64,000 bases of DNA from Heterohyrax brucei (lineage: Eukaryota; Chordata; Mammalia; Hyracoidea; Procaviidae). Position numbers and translations under genes: made by a program. The notes beneath the pieces are model-generated. The model was given only the letters and a program-made list of their open reading frames with translations, searched no databases and was not told where the DNA came from. Positions 20,851-31,952 of the stretch are shown here, piece after piece. Positions within the stretch are counted from its first letter, which is position 1; each line of letters begins with the position of its first letter. Location of the stretch: positions 88,911,049-88,975,048 of the forward strand of contig CM053156.1 of the NCBI GenBank assembly GCA_028571685.1, written 5' to 3'.

Positions 20851-22475
20851 GAAATTAAATTCAGGTCTCCTCCTGGAAGGTGAGAAATTTTACCAATGAA
20901 GCACGGCTGTCCTCTTACCATAGCACCTATACGTCTTAAATGCCCGTAGCTTCTTGTATGCTTTTCTAACCTGCCCACCACCAGCTGACCCTCTAGAGGA
21001 CAGCAGCTGCCGTTCTGCCCTGTCGAATCCTTACCTCCTGGCCCTGTGCTCAGTAAGTAGCCACTCAAAAGATGGAAGAGTGTCCCCCTCCTTAGACCCA
21101 AGGGATGTGCCTTTGCCTGGGGGTTTCCTTTTGACAGAAAAAGGTGAGATTCACTTGTGCATACTCAGCTGTGTGGAAGGATGTGGGTGGCTGGCTGCCC
21201 CAGTGCCAGCCAAGTAGAAGTAAGTCCCTGCTGGACCCCACGGTCACCCCAGGCAGGGTGGAGATGGGCAAGGTGGTCGGGGCTGGGCAAATCACAGGAT
21301 GGCGGTTGCAGAATCCTAACTCAGAAAATACTGAAGTCACCGTGAGCCTACGGTCGTGGATGCTCAGTGGGCTGCTGTGTGGGCTCAGCGGGGAGGGGCA
21401 AGCCTGCTGAAAGTGGAGGAGGGAAGGCCAGAGGGGACGTCGGAGGGGTGGGAGGTCAGGAGACCTTGCAGAGCTGGAAGACGCAGGAAGGCACAGGAGG
21501 CGTGAGGAGGAAATGACCTCTGCCGGTGACCTGAGCACGCACAGAGCGAATTCCCACTCGGTCTCCAGGCCCGCGTGCTTGCGCTGTGCCTGCAGTTCAG
21601 CTTTCTGCAACTCTATGCAGAGACTCCCAGGCCAGCCCACTGGGCCCACGGAAAGCACAGGACTGTCCGTGACTGTTGCTCTAAGCCTTAGGCCCACAGT
21701 CCTGGATTACAGCAGATACTCCACCAGATGTTGGCGGAGTTAAGCAGGGATGCCTAGGGGTCTCCCTGGGGGGTGGACATTCTGGCGGGACCGCCACTAG
21801 CAGCCCTTCACCTACCGTGGCCTCAGGGGCCTCTGTGACCAAGGTGCAGGGGTGAGGCCACATAGGGACATCATAAACATTTACTGAGATGTCACTCACC
21901 AGGCCCTCCTGCAGAACCGCACCTGGTGCAGAGGAAGGTAGAAATGGGGGCTGTCGCTAGCGGTTCCTGCAAACCGCCCCCCTTTTACTTCCCCACAGAA
22001 GATGAAGGGTGAGGGAATCTAACATGGGTGCCGTTAAACAAGATCGTCTTGTAGGATGCATCCTTGCTCTAGCGAAGTCTGTAGCGGCTTTCTGAATTTG
22101 TTTTTTCTCCAAACAAAAGCTTTCCTGCTAAAGATGGTCTTGCTCCTTAGAAAGCAGCTTGGGCCATGCTGGCGGGACCAGGACTGCACGCTCGGCCCTC
22201 ACTAGGCGTCAGTCTCTGTCCTGCTACCCTGGAGTGTGGACTCTGCGATCCCGGCTCTGTGGGCCGCAGGGAGGGAAGCAGTCACAAGGGCAGCTGGGGC
22301 GGAGGATGAGACGAAGCCCCCAAGGGTCCACCTGAAGCTGTGAGCGTAGCTTGGTGGGCACTGGGCTGCATGGGGACGGAGGGGACAGAGCACCCTGCGG
22401 CCATGGAACCAGCCTGGCAGAGATCAGACTCAGTAGCTTGGGAAGGAGACACAAGGCCATCTGGTGCCCAAGTCC
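20851..22475. other. Unassigned GC-rich sequence
   Basis: About 1.6 kb of GC-rich sequence without recognised repeats. It holds the longest open frame of the window (minus strand, 21,092-21,697, 201 codons). That frame is serine/proline/leucine-rich with no domain and overlaps plus-strand frames. I read it as a composition effect, though exons cannot be excluded. Confidence 0.3.
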
Positions 22476-22477
22476 CA

Positions 22478-22669
22478 CCTGTCTGCATCCAGTTGGCCTC
22501 AATTCACAGCCACCATACAAGTGTCAGGGTAAAACGGTGCACCATAGAGTTTTCAGTGGCTGAGATTTCAGACGTAGATCACCAGACCTTTATTCCTAAG
22601 AACCTCTGGGTGGACCGGAACCTCCAACCTTCTGATTAGCACCCTAGGGTGTTGCACCACCCAGGGATT
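22478..22669 (-). repeat. AfroSINE-like SINE, long subtype, reverse
   Basis: Tail near 22,490 (catccagttggcctcaattcac) and middle 'ttttcagtggctgagatttcagacgtagatcaccagacc'. Near 22,605-22,670 it has ctctgggtggaccggaacc and ends at caccacccagggattc. Confidence 0.85.
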
Positions 22670-22675
22670 CTTTAT

Positions 22676-22770
22676 AGAGATACATATGTACACATGTATA
22701 TGCGTGTGTACACACACAGACACATAGACACAGAGACACACAGACACAGAGACACACAGACACACATCCA
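22676..22770. repeat. CA-rich microsatellite (cacaga-type)
   Basis: Repeated acacagacacaga units of mixed 10- to 14-base periodicity between two reverse SINEs. Confidence 0.85.
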
Positions 22771-22774
22771 TTAA

Positions 22775-22934
22775 AAGAAAACCACTTGCCGTCAAGCCAC
22801 CTCTGACTCACAGCAATCCCGTGTGTGTCAGGCAGCTGTGCTTGGGCTTTTAATGGCTGAGTTTTTGGAAGGAGTCTCCAAGTCTTCCTTCTGAGGACCT
22901 CTGGGTGGACTGGAACTTTTTGGTTAGCAGCCAA
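22775..22934 (-). repeat. AfroSINE-like SINE, long subtype, reverse
   Basis: 'aaaaccacttgccgtcaagccacctctgactcac' tail, 'ttttaatggctgagtttttggaagg' middle and 'ctctgggtggactggaac' near 22,902. The head is truncated after ggttagcagcc. Confidence 0.85.
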
Positions 22935-23550
22935 GTGACATCATCACGTTCATGACCCAGAGCCAGAAATTTCTTCCCCTTTGGGGATCTGCAAGGAGCC
23001 CCTGCAGCCTCGTCACAACTCTCAACAAGCAGTTAAACTCCTAAAAATCAGGTAAGTCACCCAGCACAGGTGGCTGATGTCTGTCAAGATGCAGAAGGAA
23101 ACTTTGCAACTGCCCCTTGCTCTGGATTGACCACCGCTGACCTTGCGAGGCCAGGTGATCTCTGTTAGTAGCCTCGGAGTGGAGGATTCCCTCTGTACCC
23201 TCCACATCACTCATCTGCTTTGTTTTGCTTGTCTTGGCTCTCTATAAAAGGTGTGCTCTCCATCTGCTCCCCAGATGATTCCTAACGTGCTTTTCTCACT
23301 GAATGCTGCGTTGTGGACATCGTTAAGTCAGCAGGTGTACAGACAGCCTATTATTTTCCATAGCTGCATGCTTGATCATATTAAGCAAGAAACCCTGGGT
23401 CTCCTCCCATAACCTACTAAAGGATGCAAATTGAAGTCCAAATTCCTTTTTTTCTGTTTTTCCATCATCACAGTGTGAGCAAAAAGGGAAGAAGAAGAAG
23501 AAGGAGGAGACCTCCTTGTACACATACGCTCCTAACTGTCTCCTCTGCTT
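22935..23550. other. Unassigned sequence with GAA-rich patch
   Basis: No family recognised. A short gaagaagaagaagaag run lies near 23,489-23,506. Confidence 0.35.
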
Positions 23551-23554
23551 TGGA

Positions 23555-23757
23555 AGTGTTATCAGGAGGGACTGGTCCCTGAAGAAGATATCGTTATTGG
23601 CAAAGCAGAGGTCACTGAGATGGCCTGGCACCGTGGCCGTCACAGAGGCTCAAACTAGCAACGACCGTGGGAACGACACAGGACCGGGCAGTTCCGTTCT
23701 GCTGTAGAGAAGGTTGTTATGGGTTGGAATCAAGTCAGTGGCACCTGACAGCAACCA
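23555..23757 (+). mobile_element. RTE LINE 3' end fragment
   Basis: 'gtgttatcaggagggactggtccctgaagaag', 'gaacgacacaggaccgggcagttccgttctgctg' and the tail 'gttggaatcaagtcagtggcacctgacagcaacc' match the final 200 bases of the RTE. Confidence 0.85.
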
Positions 23758-23940
23758 AGTCACTTAACCTCCCCAAAGCCCAGGTTCTCTGTGAAAGAGG
23801 GCAGATGCTGGCGGCAGCTCAGAGTCTGTGGTAAGAATTAAGTGTTAGTCATCTGCAGTCCTGAGATCAGTGCCCGGAGTACAGGCAGCCCTCGGTCAGT
23901 GAGTTATTTTCATTATCCAAAGATCACTGTCATTATCATG
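23758..23940 (+). repeat. MIR SINE
   Basis: 'aagtcacttaacctccccaaagcccaggttctctgtgaaa' and 'gtaagaattaagtgttag...gtgcccgg' follow the MIR core and 3' order. Its tail ends in a gttattttcattatc stretch. Ancient mammalian SINE. Confidence 0.8.
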
Positions 23941-23944
23941 GTGG

Positions 23945-24875
23945 CTTACAGCCACAGGATGAGCTCCTGCATGGAGGATGTATTCTAGAAATCCCCTTTC
24001 TTTTTCACTGAAGCCAAGTTCATAGGGTTTCTGAGACTTTCCCACCTGAGGCAGTGCTGGGCCAGGATGCAGTGAATTCAAATCAGAATTTGTCTTCTCG
24101 AAACACAGTCCTGGTTCTGTTGACTTCTCTGCATATAATGAGCCTTAAGGCCTTGTGGCCCCGTCTTAGAGGGGAGAGCTTGATCGTAGCTCGTTAGGCA
24201 GCTATCAGCATATTTCCAGGTAATCGTCTTCCTTCACCTGGGGGATACCGCAGGTGTCCCTGTCTACAGGAAGAGACACCCACCAAGAAGAGGAGTTCTG
24301 TGCCCTCCGTTGCGAGTTCACCAACACTTTGCAGGCGACCCTTTGTTTTGATTCCCATCCTCGAAGTCTAATTATTCCGTATGTCCTTTCCTATTTTGTC
24401 TCATCTGCAATTGTATTTCTCATCATCGTTCAGCGGTTCCAGTCTCCTGCTTTCATGTTTCTCTTGTACGAAATTAATTACGTTGTACCTTCAAGCATAG
24501 TTTTAACACTGTCTCCACTGCACTGTGTCTGCCTTTAATTAATGCTCCTCTAATGTAGACTTTAGAGCCAAATGATGCACTCGTCTGAGCATCAAAGAAA
24601 CAAAAGGATCGAACAAAACTGAAAGCAAGACAAAATAGCTGACAATATGTTCTCATTTGAATATGTCACTCTGGTGGTTTGTCGGGTTCCAGAGCAGGTC
24701 ACTTGCGGAGCTTTCTTGTTTTGAAGATGTTGAATCCAGATTTCTGGGACCTGGACTCGGCCCCAGTTTGCACTGATGGAGCATGTCAAGTAGAGTTAAC
24801 TGAACCCAGTGATGTCGGGGCTCAGGAAAAGGAGATTCTCCACAAAACACATGTCTTCAAAACGTGCTGTAGGGT
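23945..24875. other. Unassigned sequence with AT-rich homeodomain-like cores
   Basis: No repeat recognised. The section 24,340-24,560 has several TAATTA-type cores (tctaattattcc, aaattaattacg, tttaattaatgc) and a low-complexity-free look that often goes with conserved noncoding DNA. That reading is inference. Confidence 0.3.
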
Positions 24876-24879
24876 ATGA

Positions 24880-24990
24880 AAAAGCCCACTGGAGTTCAGT
24901 CCATTCCGACTTACAGAGACCTTACAGGACAGAAAAGAACTGCCCTCCAAGGGATTTCCAAGGAGCGCCTGGGGGACTGGAACTGCTGTA
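24880..24990 (-). repeat. AfroSINE-like SINE, truncated, reverse
   Basis: Tail 'aaaagcccactggagttcagtccattccgac' and body 'gaccttacaggacagaaaagaactgccc', then 'aaggagcgcctgggggactggaactgc'. The tRNA-like head is missing. Confidence 0.85.
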
Positions 24991-25470
24991 GGTAGACAAG
25001 GCAAATGTCCTGTGTTTGTCCCTTGTCAGAGACTGCTGGGAAGCTTGGTCTCTGTGGTGTTCATACATCCCCACTCTGACGATGCTGTCTCTTCGGGTTT
25101 CAATTTAAAAAAAAATAAGTTTCACAGAAAAAAAGACCAGACACAGTAGAAATACATCCATCACGGCTCTGTGAGTGAGCGAATAGGCCAAACGACACAG
25201 CGTGGCCAGCAACAGTGGGGTCCTAACCACCAGTGAACAGCACACACGTCAAAAAGGTAACAATGGTTTTAAGTCTGAAATCATGTTTTGTCATTTTATT
25301 TGAAAAACTTACAAATGTACACAAAAATTAGAAGAATAATGCAGAGAACTCCTACATAGCTTTTTCCCAGTCACTAATTTTTAAAAATATTTTTTCATAT
25401 TTCTCTCATTCTCTCTCAATAAGAATATATATATGCTATGTATATGTATGCCCGTGTTTATATAAGCATG
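24991..25470. other. Unassigned sequence, partly an old L1-like repeat
   Basis: The section around 25,285-25,400 ('aaaacttacaaatgtacacaaaaattagaagaataatg') resembles an old mammalian L1 3' region. An AT microsatellite lies near 25,425-25,450. The remainder is unassigned. Confidence 0.4.
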
Positions 25471-25618
25471 CACCCATAACACCAACCGTATTGCCATTGA
25501 GTTGATTCTGACTCATAGTGACCCTACAGTCAGAGCGGAACTGCCCCATGGAGTTGCCAGAGAGTATATGGTGGATTCAGACTGCTGTCACACTTAACCG
25601 TCACGCCATCAGGGTTTC
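25471..25618 (-). repeat. AfroSINE-like SINE, reverse
   Basis: Tail 'attgccattgagttgattctgactcatagtgacc', body 'agagcggaactgccccatggagttgcc' and terminal 'cacgccatcagggtttc'. Nearly complete in block order. Confidence 0.9.
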
Positions 25619-25645
25619 ACATGTGTGTGTGTATGTGTGTTTATG

Positions 25646-25702
25646 TAAAACCCACCCACCCACTACCATCGAGTCAGATCCGACTCATAACGACCCTAGT
25701 GG
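25646..25702 (-). repeat. SINE tail fragment, reverse
   Basis: 'aaaacccacccacccactaccatcgagtcagatccgactcataacgaccctagtg' is a reverse SINE tail that stops abruptly and joins a forward SINE. Confidence 0.85.
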
Positions 25703-25825
25703 GTAGTGGGTTATGTGCTACATCTACTAACCAAAAAGTCGGCGGTTCAAATCCTCCAGGTGCTCCTTGGAAGCTCTATGGGGCAGTTCTACTCTCACAT
25801 CTAGGGTTGCTATGAGATGATGATG
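25697..25825 (+). repeat. AfroSINE-like SINE, forward
   Basis: Head 'cctagtgggtagtgggttatgtgctaca', 'aaaaagtcggcggttcaaatcc' (B-box-like), and body 'ctccttggaagctctatggggcagttctactc'. The tail is partial, 'gggttgctatgag'. Joined tail to head with the reverse fragment upstream. Confidence 0.9.
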
Positions 25826-25859
25826 TATATACACGTATTTTTACATTTTTTCAAAACAA

Positions 25860-26405
25860 TTTTTTTCTTAATTTAGTTAAAAAATTTTATTGTACTGTAG
25901 ATGAAGGTTTATAGAACAACTTAGTTTTTCACTAAACAACTAGTACACATGCTGTTTTATGACAGTGATCAACAACCCTGCAACATGCCAACCCTCTCCT
26001 GTCTGGACCTCTGGTTCCCTATTACCAATTGTTGCTCTCTTTCCTGCCTTTCAGTCCTTGCCCCTGGGCTGTCGTGCTCCTTTAGTCTCATTTTGTTTTA
26101 TGGGCTGTCCAGTCTTTGGCAGGAGGGTGAACTTCGGGAATGACCTCATTACTGAGCTGAAAGGGTGTCCAGAGGCCCTACTCTCAGGGTTTCTCTGGTC
26201 TCTGTCAGACCAGTAAGTCTGGTCCTTTTTTATGAGTTAGAATTATGCTCTTCCTTTTTTTCCAGTTCTGTCTGGTACCCCCTGTTGTGATCCTCAGCCA
26301 GAGCACTCAGTGGTGGTAGCCGGGCACCATCTGGTCATGCTGAACTTGGTCTTGGAGGTCACAGCAGATGTGGTCCATTAGTCCTTCGGACTGCTCTTTC
26401 TTAAA
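25860..26405 (-). mobile_element. L1 3' UTR fragment, reverse
   Basis: On the minus strand it ends in an A-rich tail ('aattttttaactaaatt' side). It contains the L1 3'-UTR-like blocks near 25,905-25,980 (tagaacaacttag, tagtacacatgctgttttatgac) and 'gggctgtccagtctttggcaggagggtgaacttc'. No coding sequence. Confidence 0.65.
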
Positions 26406-26514
26406 ACGGTAAATTTTTAAGACAGGTCAACTATATCTTCATGGAGCTATTGTAAAAACAGGCCCAAGGTCAATTGGATAGAGACATTATTTGTTATGTT
26501 GTAACAACAGGTCA

Positions 26515-27115
26515 TCCTGTAACAATGAGAATGAAAGAACCACAGCTCCATCAAGAAACTCTCCCTTTGCTGGAAGTCCAGAAAAACTGGATGGTGCTCA
26601 GCTACCATTACTGAACCTTTTGATCAAAGAGTCTATGAGTGAATTCTGATCAAAAGGTGGAAACTACAAAACAGAATTTTAAATTTTCATACAACTCTGG
26701 ACTTTCTGGAGCCATGGAGGCTCTATGGATCCCTGAAACTGGTGACCTGGAAGAGTCTTTAAACTTTAAACCAAAATTATCCCCTGAAGCCTTCTTCCAA
26801 TCAAAAAACAGCTTTGCTTATCTAGAAAAACACACCTACCTTGTGTATTACACTCTTTTAAGAACTGTCTGTATGGGATCAACATGACAACAGCCAGTTG
26901 AAAAATGTGATAGGAAGCTTACGGGGGCAGGGAGAGGTGAGTCAGAAAAGGACCAGGAGCATATGTGAGGACATCAGAACAGACTCATCTATATTCTTAC
27001 ACTTAGGAACAGAAGCAGTGTCATTGAGTTGTACTTGTGGAAATTGGTGAACTGGTGTATGTTTTGCTGAGTATATTCTCAGCAACAAAATAACATTTCT
27101 TTTAATGTTAAAATA
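26515..27115 (+). mobile_element. L1 3' UTR fragment, forward
   Basis: Same family as 1,562-2,098. Blocks 'actggatggtgctcagctacc', 'gaattctgatcaaaaggtggaaact', 'tttctggagccatggaggct', 'ttaagaactgt' and an A-rich end near 27,110. It lies back to back with the reverse L1 fragment upstream but belongs to a different 3' UTR type. Confidence 0.75.
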
Positions 27116-27217
27116 AAAGAAGACACTATGGAGCCGAGAGAAAAGCCCCAGGAGGACGCGGTAGCACTAAGGAGTTAACCAGAAGCCACCTTGTGACTCA
27201 GAGACTTGCTGGTGTGC

Positions 27218-27680
27218 TGTCTCAGTCCTCTAGTGCTGCTGTAACAGAAACACCACAATTTAACAAACACAAGTTTCCTCTCTAACAGTCTAGGAGCTAC
27301 AGGTCCAAACTCAGGGTGCCAGCTCTCGCTTCTGGCTCTAGGGGAGCTAAGATTTCCTTGGCATCAATCTGCCCCTGTTCCAAGAGCTTCTTGGAACAAT
27401 AACCTGGGTCCCAAAGGATGCCTTCTGCTCCTAGCACTTCTTTCTTGGGGATCTCAGGTCCCCTGTCTCTATGCAAACTTCTCTCTTTTGTATCTCAAAA
27501 GAGGTTGACTTCAGACACAATCTGATCTTAGACTGAGTTCTGTCTCGTTAACATAAGTGCCTCTAGAGGTAGGATTTACAACACACAAGAGCATTACATC
27601 ACAGGACAAACTGGTGGACCACGACCTAGCCAAGGGGACACATATTTGGGGGGGACACTTTAATCCTTGACACAAGTGGT
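27218..27680 (+). repeat. Interspersed repeat 'A', copy 2
   Basis: Starts 'ctcagtcctctagtgctgctgtaacagaaacaccac' and passes 'ccaaactcagggtgccagctct' and 'tgtatctcaaaagag'. It ends 'gggggggacactttaatccttgacac'. Noncoding. Resembles a common dispersed placental repeat, name not known to me. Confidence 0.7.
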
Positions 27681-27879
27681 AGGAAAATGAGAAAAAACAG
27701 GCGGATCCACACAGGAAGACAGTGACCTTTGGGGGGTAGAGGGAAGGTAAGCCCAGTGATGGCAGTGGCTAAGAGGACCCGTTGATGTCCTATGTCACAT
27801 GAGGGTGGTGGTAATACAAAAATCTTGTTTAAAAACATTTTTTATAAGAGCACAAACCTTTTTATAAACAATTACACAT

Positions 27880-28082
27880 ATAAACCCCCAAACCAAATCA
27901 GTTGTGTTAAGTCGATTCCAGCTCAAGGCAACCACACGCACGTCCAAGTCAAACTGGGCCCCCTAGAGCTCTCAGTGGCTGATTGGAAGAGGATCACCAG
28001 GCATTTCCTCTGCATGCCTCTGGGCAGGCTCGTGGCGCTGGCTGTGGAGTTAGCAGCCAGTAGCACGACCATCTGTGCCGAC
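27880..28082 (-). repeat. AfroSINE-like SINE, long subtype, reverse
   Basis: 'cccccaaaccaaatcagttgtgttaagtcgattccagctc' tail, 'ctcagtggctgattggaagaggatcaccagg' middle and a decayed head ending near ccatctgtgccgacc. Confidence 0.8.
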
Positions 28083-28097
28083 CTCAGCGTCTCCATA

Positions 28098-28247
28098 GCT
28101 ACAAACCCAGAAGACGCTAGCTGATTCTGACTCATAGTGACTTTATAGAACAGAATCAAACTGCCTCCTAGGGTTTCCAGGGTGGATTCAAACTGCTGAT
28201 CTTTTGATTGGCAGCCAAAGCTTAACCACTTTGCCACCAGGGCCCTT
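28098..28247 (-). repeat. AfroSINE-like SINE, reverse
   Basis: Tail 'gctagctgattctgactcatagtgac', body 'tagaacagaatcaaactgcctcctagggtttcc', 'attcaaactgctgatcttttg' and terminal 'ttgccaccagggccc'. Confidence 0.9.
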
Positions 28248-28374
28248 TTAAACATGTAGCTCACTTAAAAAAGAAAAAAAAAAAATTCTTCAGAGATTGT
28301 CAAGAACAGTACATTAGGTTAAATTCAGGACTCCCGAAAGAGTAAAAAGTGTCTTGCAAAGGACACAAAGGGAT

Positions 28375-28462
28375 CCAGCTCGCACAGTAGTGAAGAGCTC
28401 GGGCTGCTAATCAAAAGACCAGAGGTTCGAACCCACCCTGGAGATCCTGTGCAGTCATTCCT
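28375..28462 (+). repeat. SINE head fragment, forward
   Basis: tRNA-like head 'cgcacagtagtgaagagctcgggctgctaatc' with the B-box-like 'gaccagaggttcgaaccc'. The body and tail are absent. Confidence 0.75.
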
Positions 28463-30620
28463 CTCTGTCCGACAGCATGCTATCTTTAAATGCTGGAAGC
28501 TATCTCCTGGTTTTGAGGACCTGTCTTCCCTGCCTCCCCATACATTTTCTTCATAATTATCTAAGAGGACGTGACTGGGAAGTGCCGCTTCTCTGTTGGG
28601 CATTGGAGAGGAGACTTGCCATCTGTGCTGAGGCACTTTGAGGATGGAGGCAATCAGCCTTGCAAAGGCTGTGCAGAGAGACCCTGGTGGAGGGGTCCTC
28701 CCCGTTCTGGCTTGGCTCACATTTAAGTGAGAGAAGGCTGGCTAACTTCTGAGCTTCCTAGCTCCTGATGGAGTCTGGGGGAGACTCTGAGGACTCAGGG
28801 CTGTGGGGTCTGTGTTTGACTAAAATGTTAGGGGAGTCTCATTTCAAACTAGGCAAGCTAGGATTTCCAAGAAACACAACAAACTTTGGTTCCAGCCAGA
28901 AATAAAAATGGGACATGGGAAATTAAAGAACTGTAGAGGGGTAAAGTTTTATTTCCATACATTGCAAGAAAAGGAAAGCTGTCTGCAATAGTCGACGTGC
29001 GGGAGGAAGGGAGCGCTTCCACACCCCTTCCTAGAACAGGCTTGCTCTGTCTCTGCGGCTCCCAGACCTGTTGGTCTGATAGGAACTAACAAGAGCTGAC
29101 AGGACAGAGACAGTTGTGGAAAAGACAAGTCCAAAACTGCACACTTCTTTCCATCGCGTGAAAATAAATAGACCAAATGAAAATCAAGTTCAGTTTATAT
29201 ACTCAGCACGTATCTGGCTTCACACTTGAATGGGGCTTTATTTCCTGATAATACTTATTCTTCAGACAGGGACTATTTCCTTATAATACATAGTGTTAGA
29301 TCACTCAAATTCTGGTGTATGTTTCCTTTATTTAATGTCCCCGTAATGAGCATGCTTGCACATAGGCATTTCATGCGCGAGTAGGTTTTATTGTTTATGG
29401 CGCCGCCGGTAATCGACCCCGCAGTCCCCGGGAAGAAGAACCTTGTTTGCATAGCGTCCACTCCCGGTCTGCTCGCTGAGCTTGCCTCTAGAGAGACCTC
29501 GGGTGAGATCTGTTTCTGTTGTCTTCTTCCTCTGGAAGAATCTGGAATCCTGGGGAAATCTGGATTCTTACGTGGATGGCTTGAAAACACCTCTCTCTGT
29601 GTGGCTATTTGGAAGAGGAATTCAAGAAACAATAAGAGAAATTAAACGCACACCATGTTACAGAAAATGTTTTTTCTTTACTATTTTTTAATACAAGCTT
29701 TGTGGTTTCTATGTTGAGATCGGTGGTGAAAATCAGAAGCAAGATTTCTATAGGCATACAAAGCATGAACAAAGTACAGACAAAGGAATGTACACACACA
29801 GCTGCGGGGTATTGGTGCTGACAAGGTATTATTTGAAAGCAGGACGGCAGCACCTAGTCCGTGGATGGGTTTCGGTGGTGCCACTGGAGTTGGCGTCACC
29901 CAGTGTGGCAGCCCGTAGTGCTGCCTCCCCCACCAAGCTCCTTTCTGACCAGACTGTACAGAATCCCTAGTCACGTTTCCTGCATCCAGGTGACGTGTAA
30001 ATCATCACCCCTGCACACTGCTCCTTTCCCTTTCAAGACTGCTTTATTCTCACAAAAATGACTGATGTAAGTTCACAAAGCCAGCGACTGCAACACTGTC
30101 ACCAAAATGCCTGAAACTTGGACAGAATCGGAGGCTAAAAATGCCAGCAGCAAGGAGGGCAACAGCCTGTGCTTGTAGACAGAGCCACGTGCCTTGGAGC
30201 CTCGCACGGGGGACTAAGGACAGCTCCGCCCAGAGCCGCGGCGAAGTTCAAGGCATAAATCTGCACAGAGCTCTAGTCTTGCTGGCCTGTTGATACACGT
30301 CAGCCGAGCTTACCAAAAAGGTTTTTGTCTTCATAACTACTGGAATGTTTTTATAAAAGTAACAAATGTCTGCTGAAATACTGCATAAACGTTTTGTAGA
30401 CAGTCTCTTTGTTGTCACCGCCTCTGACAGTGTCATCTGGCGTAGACAGCACTCCTGCAGCCCCACATGTCCCTAGAGACCACACTGATGGGTTTGTTCT
30501 GTCCTTCCAATATTCTTGCAAGTATTACAACAATACTCTTAATATTTAGGTACTAAATAATTCATAAGCATTTGCAACATTATTATAAAGTATCTGAGGA
30601 TGTGTTCACACCAACACTCA
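28463..30620. other. Unassigned sequence, about 2.2 kb
   Basis: Longest stretch without a recognised repeat in the first half of the window. It includes a CpG-bearing motif at 29,385-29,430 (atggcgccgccggtaatcgacc) and a CpG-bearing patch at 30,190-30,245. Plus-strand open frames around 29,391-29,691 lack known domains. Exonic or regulatory DNA is possible but not shown. Confidence 0.3.
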
Positions 30621-30627
30621 CGGCAGC

Positions 30628-30772
30628 AGCATGAACCCACTCAGTGGCTCTCTGAGAGAAAGCCTCGATGATCTGCTTCTGTAAAGATCACAGCACAGAA
30701 AACTCTGCGGGGCCCTTCTCTGTCACCTGGAGTCGCTAGGAGTCAAAATCGACTCAACAGCACACAGTGACA
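30628..30772 (+). repeat. AfroSINE-like SINE, long subtype, forward
   Basis: Partial head, 'gatgatctgcttctgtaaagatcacagc' middle, 'aaaactctgcggggcccttctctg' body and tail 'gtcgctaggagtcaaaatcgactcaacagcac'. Confidence 0.85.
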
Positions 30773-30820
30773 GCAGTGTACTTTCTGGTTTTGAATTTTG
30801 TATTTTCTGTACACCTCATG

Positions 30821-30972
30821 GAAGCTTGATGGTGTAGTGGTCAAGTGCTACGGCTGCTAACCAAACGGTCAGCAGTTCAAATCCACCGGCTGCTCCTTGG
30901 AAACTCTGTGGGGTATTTCTACTCTGGCCTGTAGGGTCGCTATGAGTCAGAATCCACTGGACAGCAACAGGA
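30821..30972 (+). repeat. AfroSINE-like SINE, well preserved, forward
   Basis: Full block order with recognisable Pol III boxes: A-box-like tggtgtagtgg at 30,830-30,840 and B-box-like ggtcagcagttcaaatcc near 30,867-30,884. The body 'tccttggaaactctgtgggg' and tail 'gtcgctatgagtcagaatccactggacagcaac' follow. It is a tRNA-derived SINE, not a tRNA gene. Confidence 0.92.
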
Positions 30973-30989
30973 GTGATTTTTCTGTTTTT

Positions 30990-31735
30990 TAATGTATCTC
31001 ATATTCTAAACTTGCTGACTCCCATTTTTCTTTCCTAAATAATGAGTCAGGGGACATCTTTGTGCTTGAGCCTTTTGTACATGAGGGGAGCAGATGAGCG
31101 GACAAGCTCTCTTCTTTAGTTTCAGGGGTATCAGGTGGCCCTGAGTCTGAAGCCCAATGCTACCGTGTATAACTAACCTCGTTATTTTTTTTCTCCAACG
31201 ACAGTCCGTATTCATAAGATTTTGCAGGGGTTAGTAGAAACACCACCACTAAAGTCCTTTAAAACAGGAAAGATTCAACAAATTTTAACTAAGCAAATCA
31301 GTGAGCAAATGTATAAACTGCTGACTGATTGCTTGGTCGAAAGATACATAAGAGCTACATAAGACTGTTGACAGGCAAATTGTCTTCCCAGGACACCTAC
31401 CCAGTCCAAACACCCACCACTAACATACTCAGGGATCTTTTTCTTTTTACTTTCACCCATTCTTACACATATTTTAAAAAACTACAAGTTTTTAAAAGTT
31501 GCAGATTAGAAAATTCTTTTTAATGGCCACTGTCTGCATTTATTAAAATAAATTCTATTTAAACTGTATTTGTTTTGTCATGTTGAATATGACCATTTTC
31601 CTTTTCAGTGACAGTACTTGTATTTCATAAAATTGTATGTACTTGTATTTAATAAAATTCTTTATTTTTGTGAAGTGCTCACTCGGTTTTTGTCTGAATT
31701 AGTGAACTATCTTCATCTACAAACTTATCCACCCC
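30990..31735. other. Unassigned AT-rich sequence
   Basis: No repeat recognised, apart from a direct repeat of the 'cttgtatt(t)(c/a)ataaaattg' type near 31,617-31,660. Confidence 0.35.
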
Positions 31736-31737
31736 CC

Positions 31738-31952
31738 GGAAGCAAACCACTTGCCATCCAGCCTGTTTTGACTCACGATGACCTCATGTGGTTCGGAGCA
31801 GAGCTGTACTCCATAGGGTTTCCCAGGCTGTGACCTTTTGGGAAGTAGATGGCCAAGACTTTCTTCCCAGGTACCTCTGAGGGGATTTGAACTGTCAGCC
31901 TTGCAACTGGCAGCCGAGCGCTGAGCTGTTTGTGCCACCAGGCACTTCATGT
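31738..31952 (-). repeat. AfroSINE-like SINE, long subtype, reverse
   Basis: 'aagcaaaccacttgccatccagcctgttttgactcac' tail, 'ctccatagggtttcccaggctgtgacc' body and 'gggatttgaactgtcagcc'. The terminal 'tttgtgccaccaggcac' is near 31,951. Confidence 0.9.

Noticed and set aside
21092..21697. 201-codon minus-strand open frame as a protein gene
   Set aside because: GC-rich DNA, Ser/Pro/Leu-rich composition, no domain, overlapping open frames on + and no splice or promoter context.
25860..27115. Single twin-primed L1 with an inverted 5' part
   Set aside because: The two back-to-back fragments both represent 3' UTR but of different types, so they are better read as two insertions.
30821..30972. tRNA gene
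   Set aside because: The A- and B-box-like motifs belong to a tRNA-derived SINE. The sequence continues into a SINE body and RTE-like tail and has no cloverleaf-completing acceptor stem.
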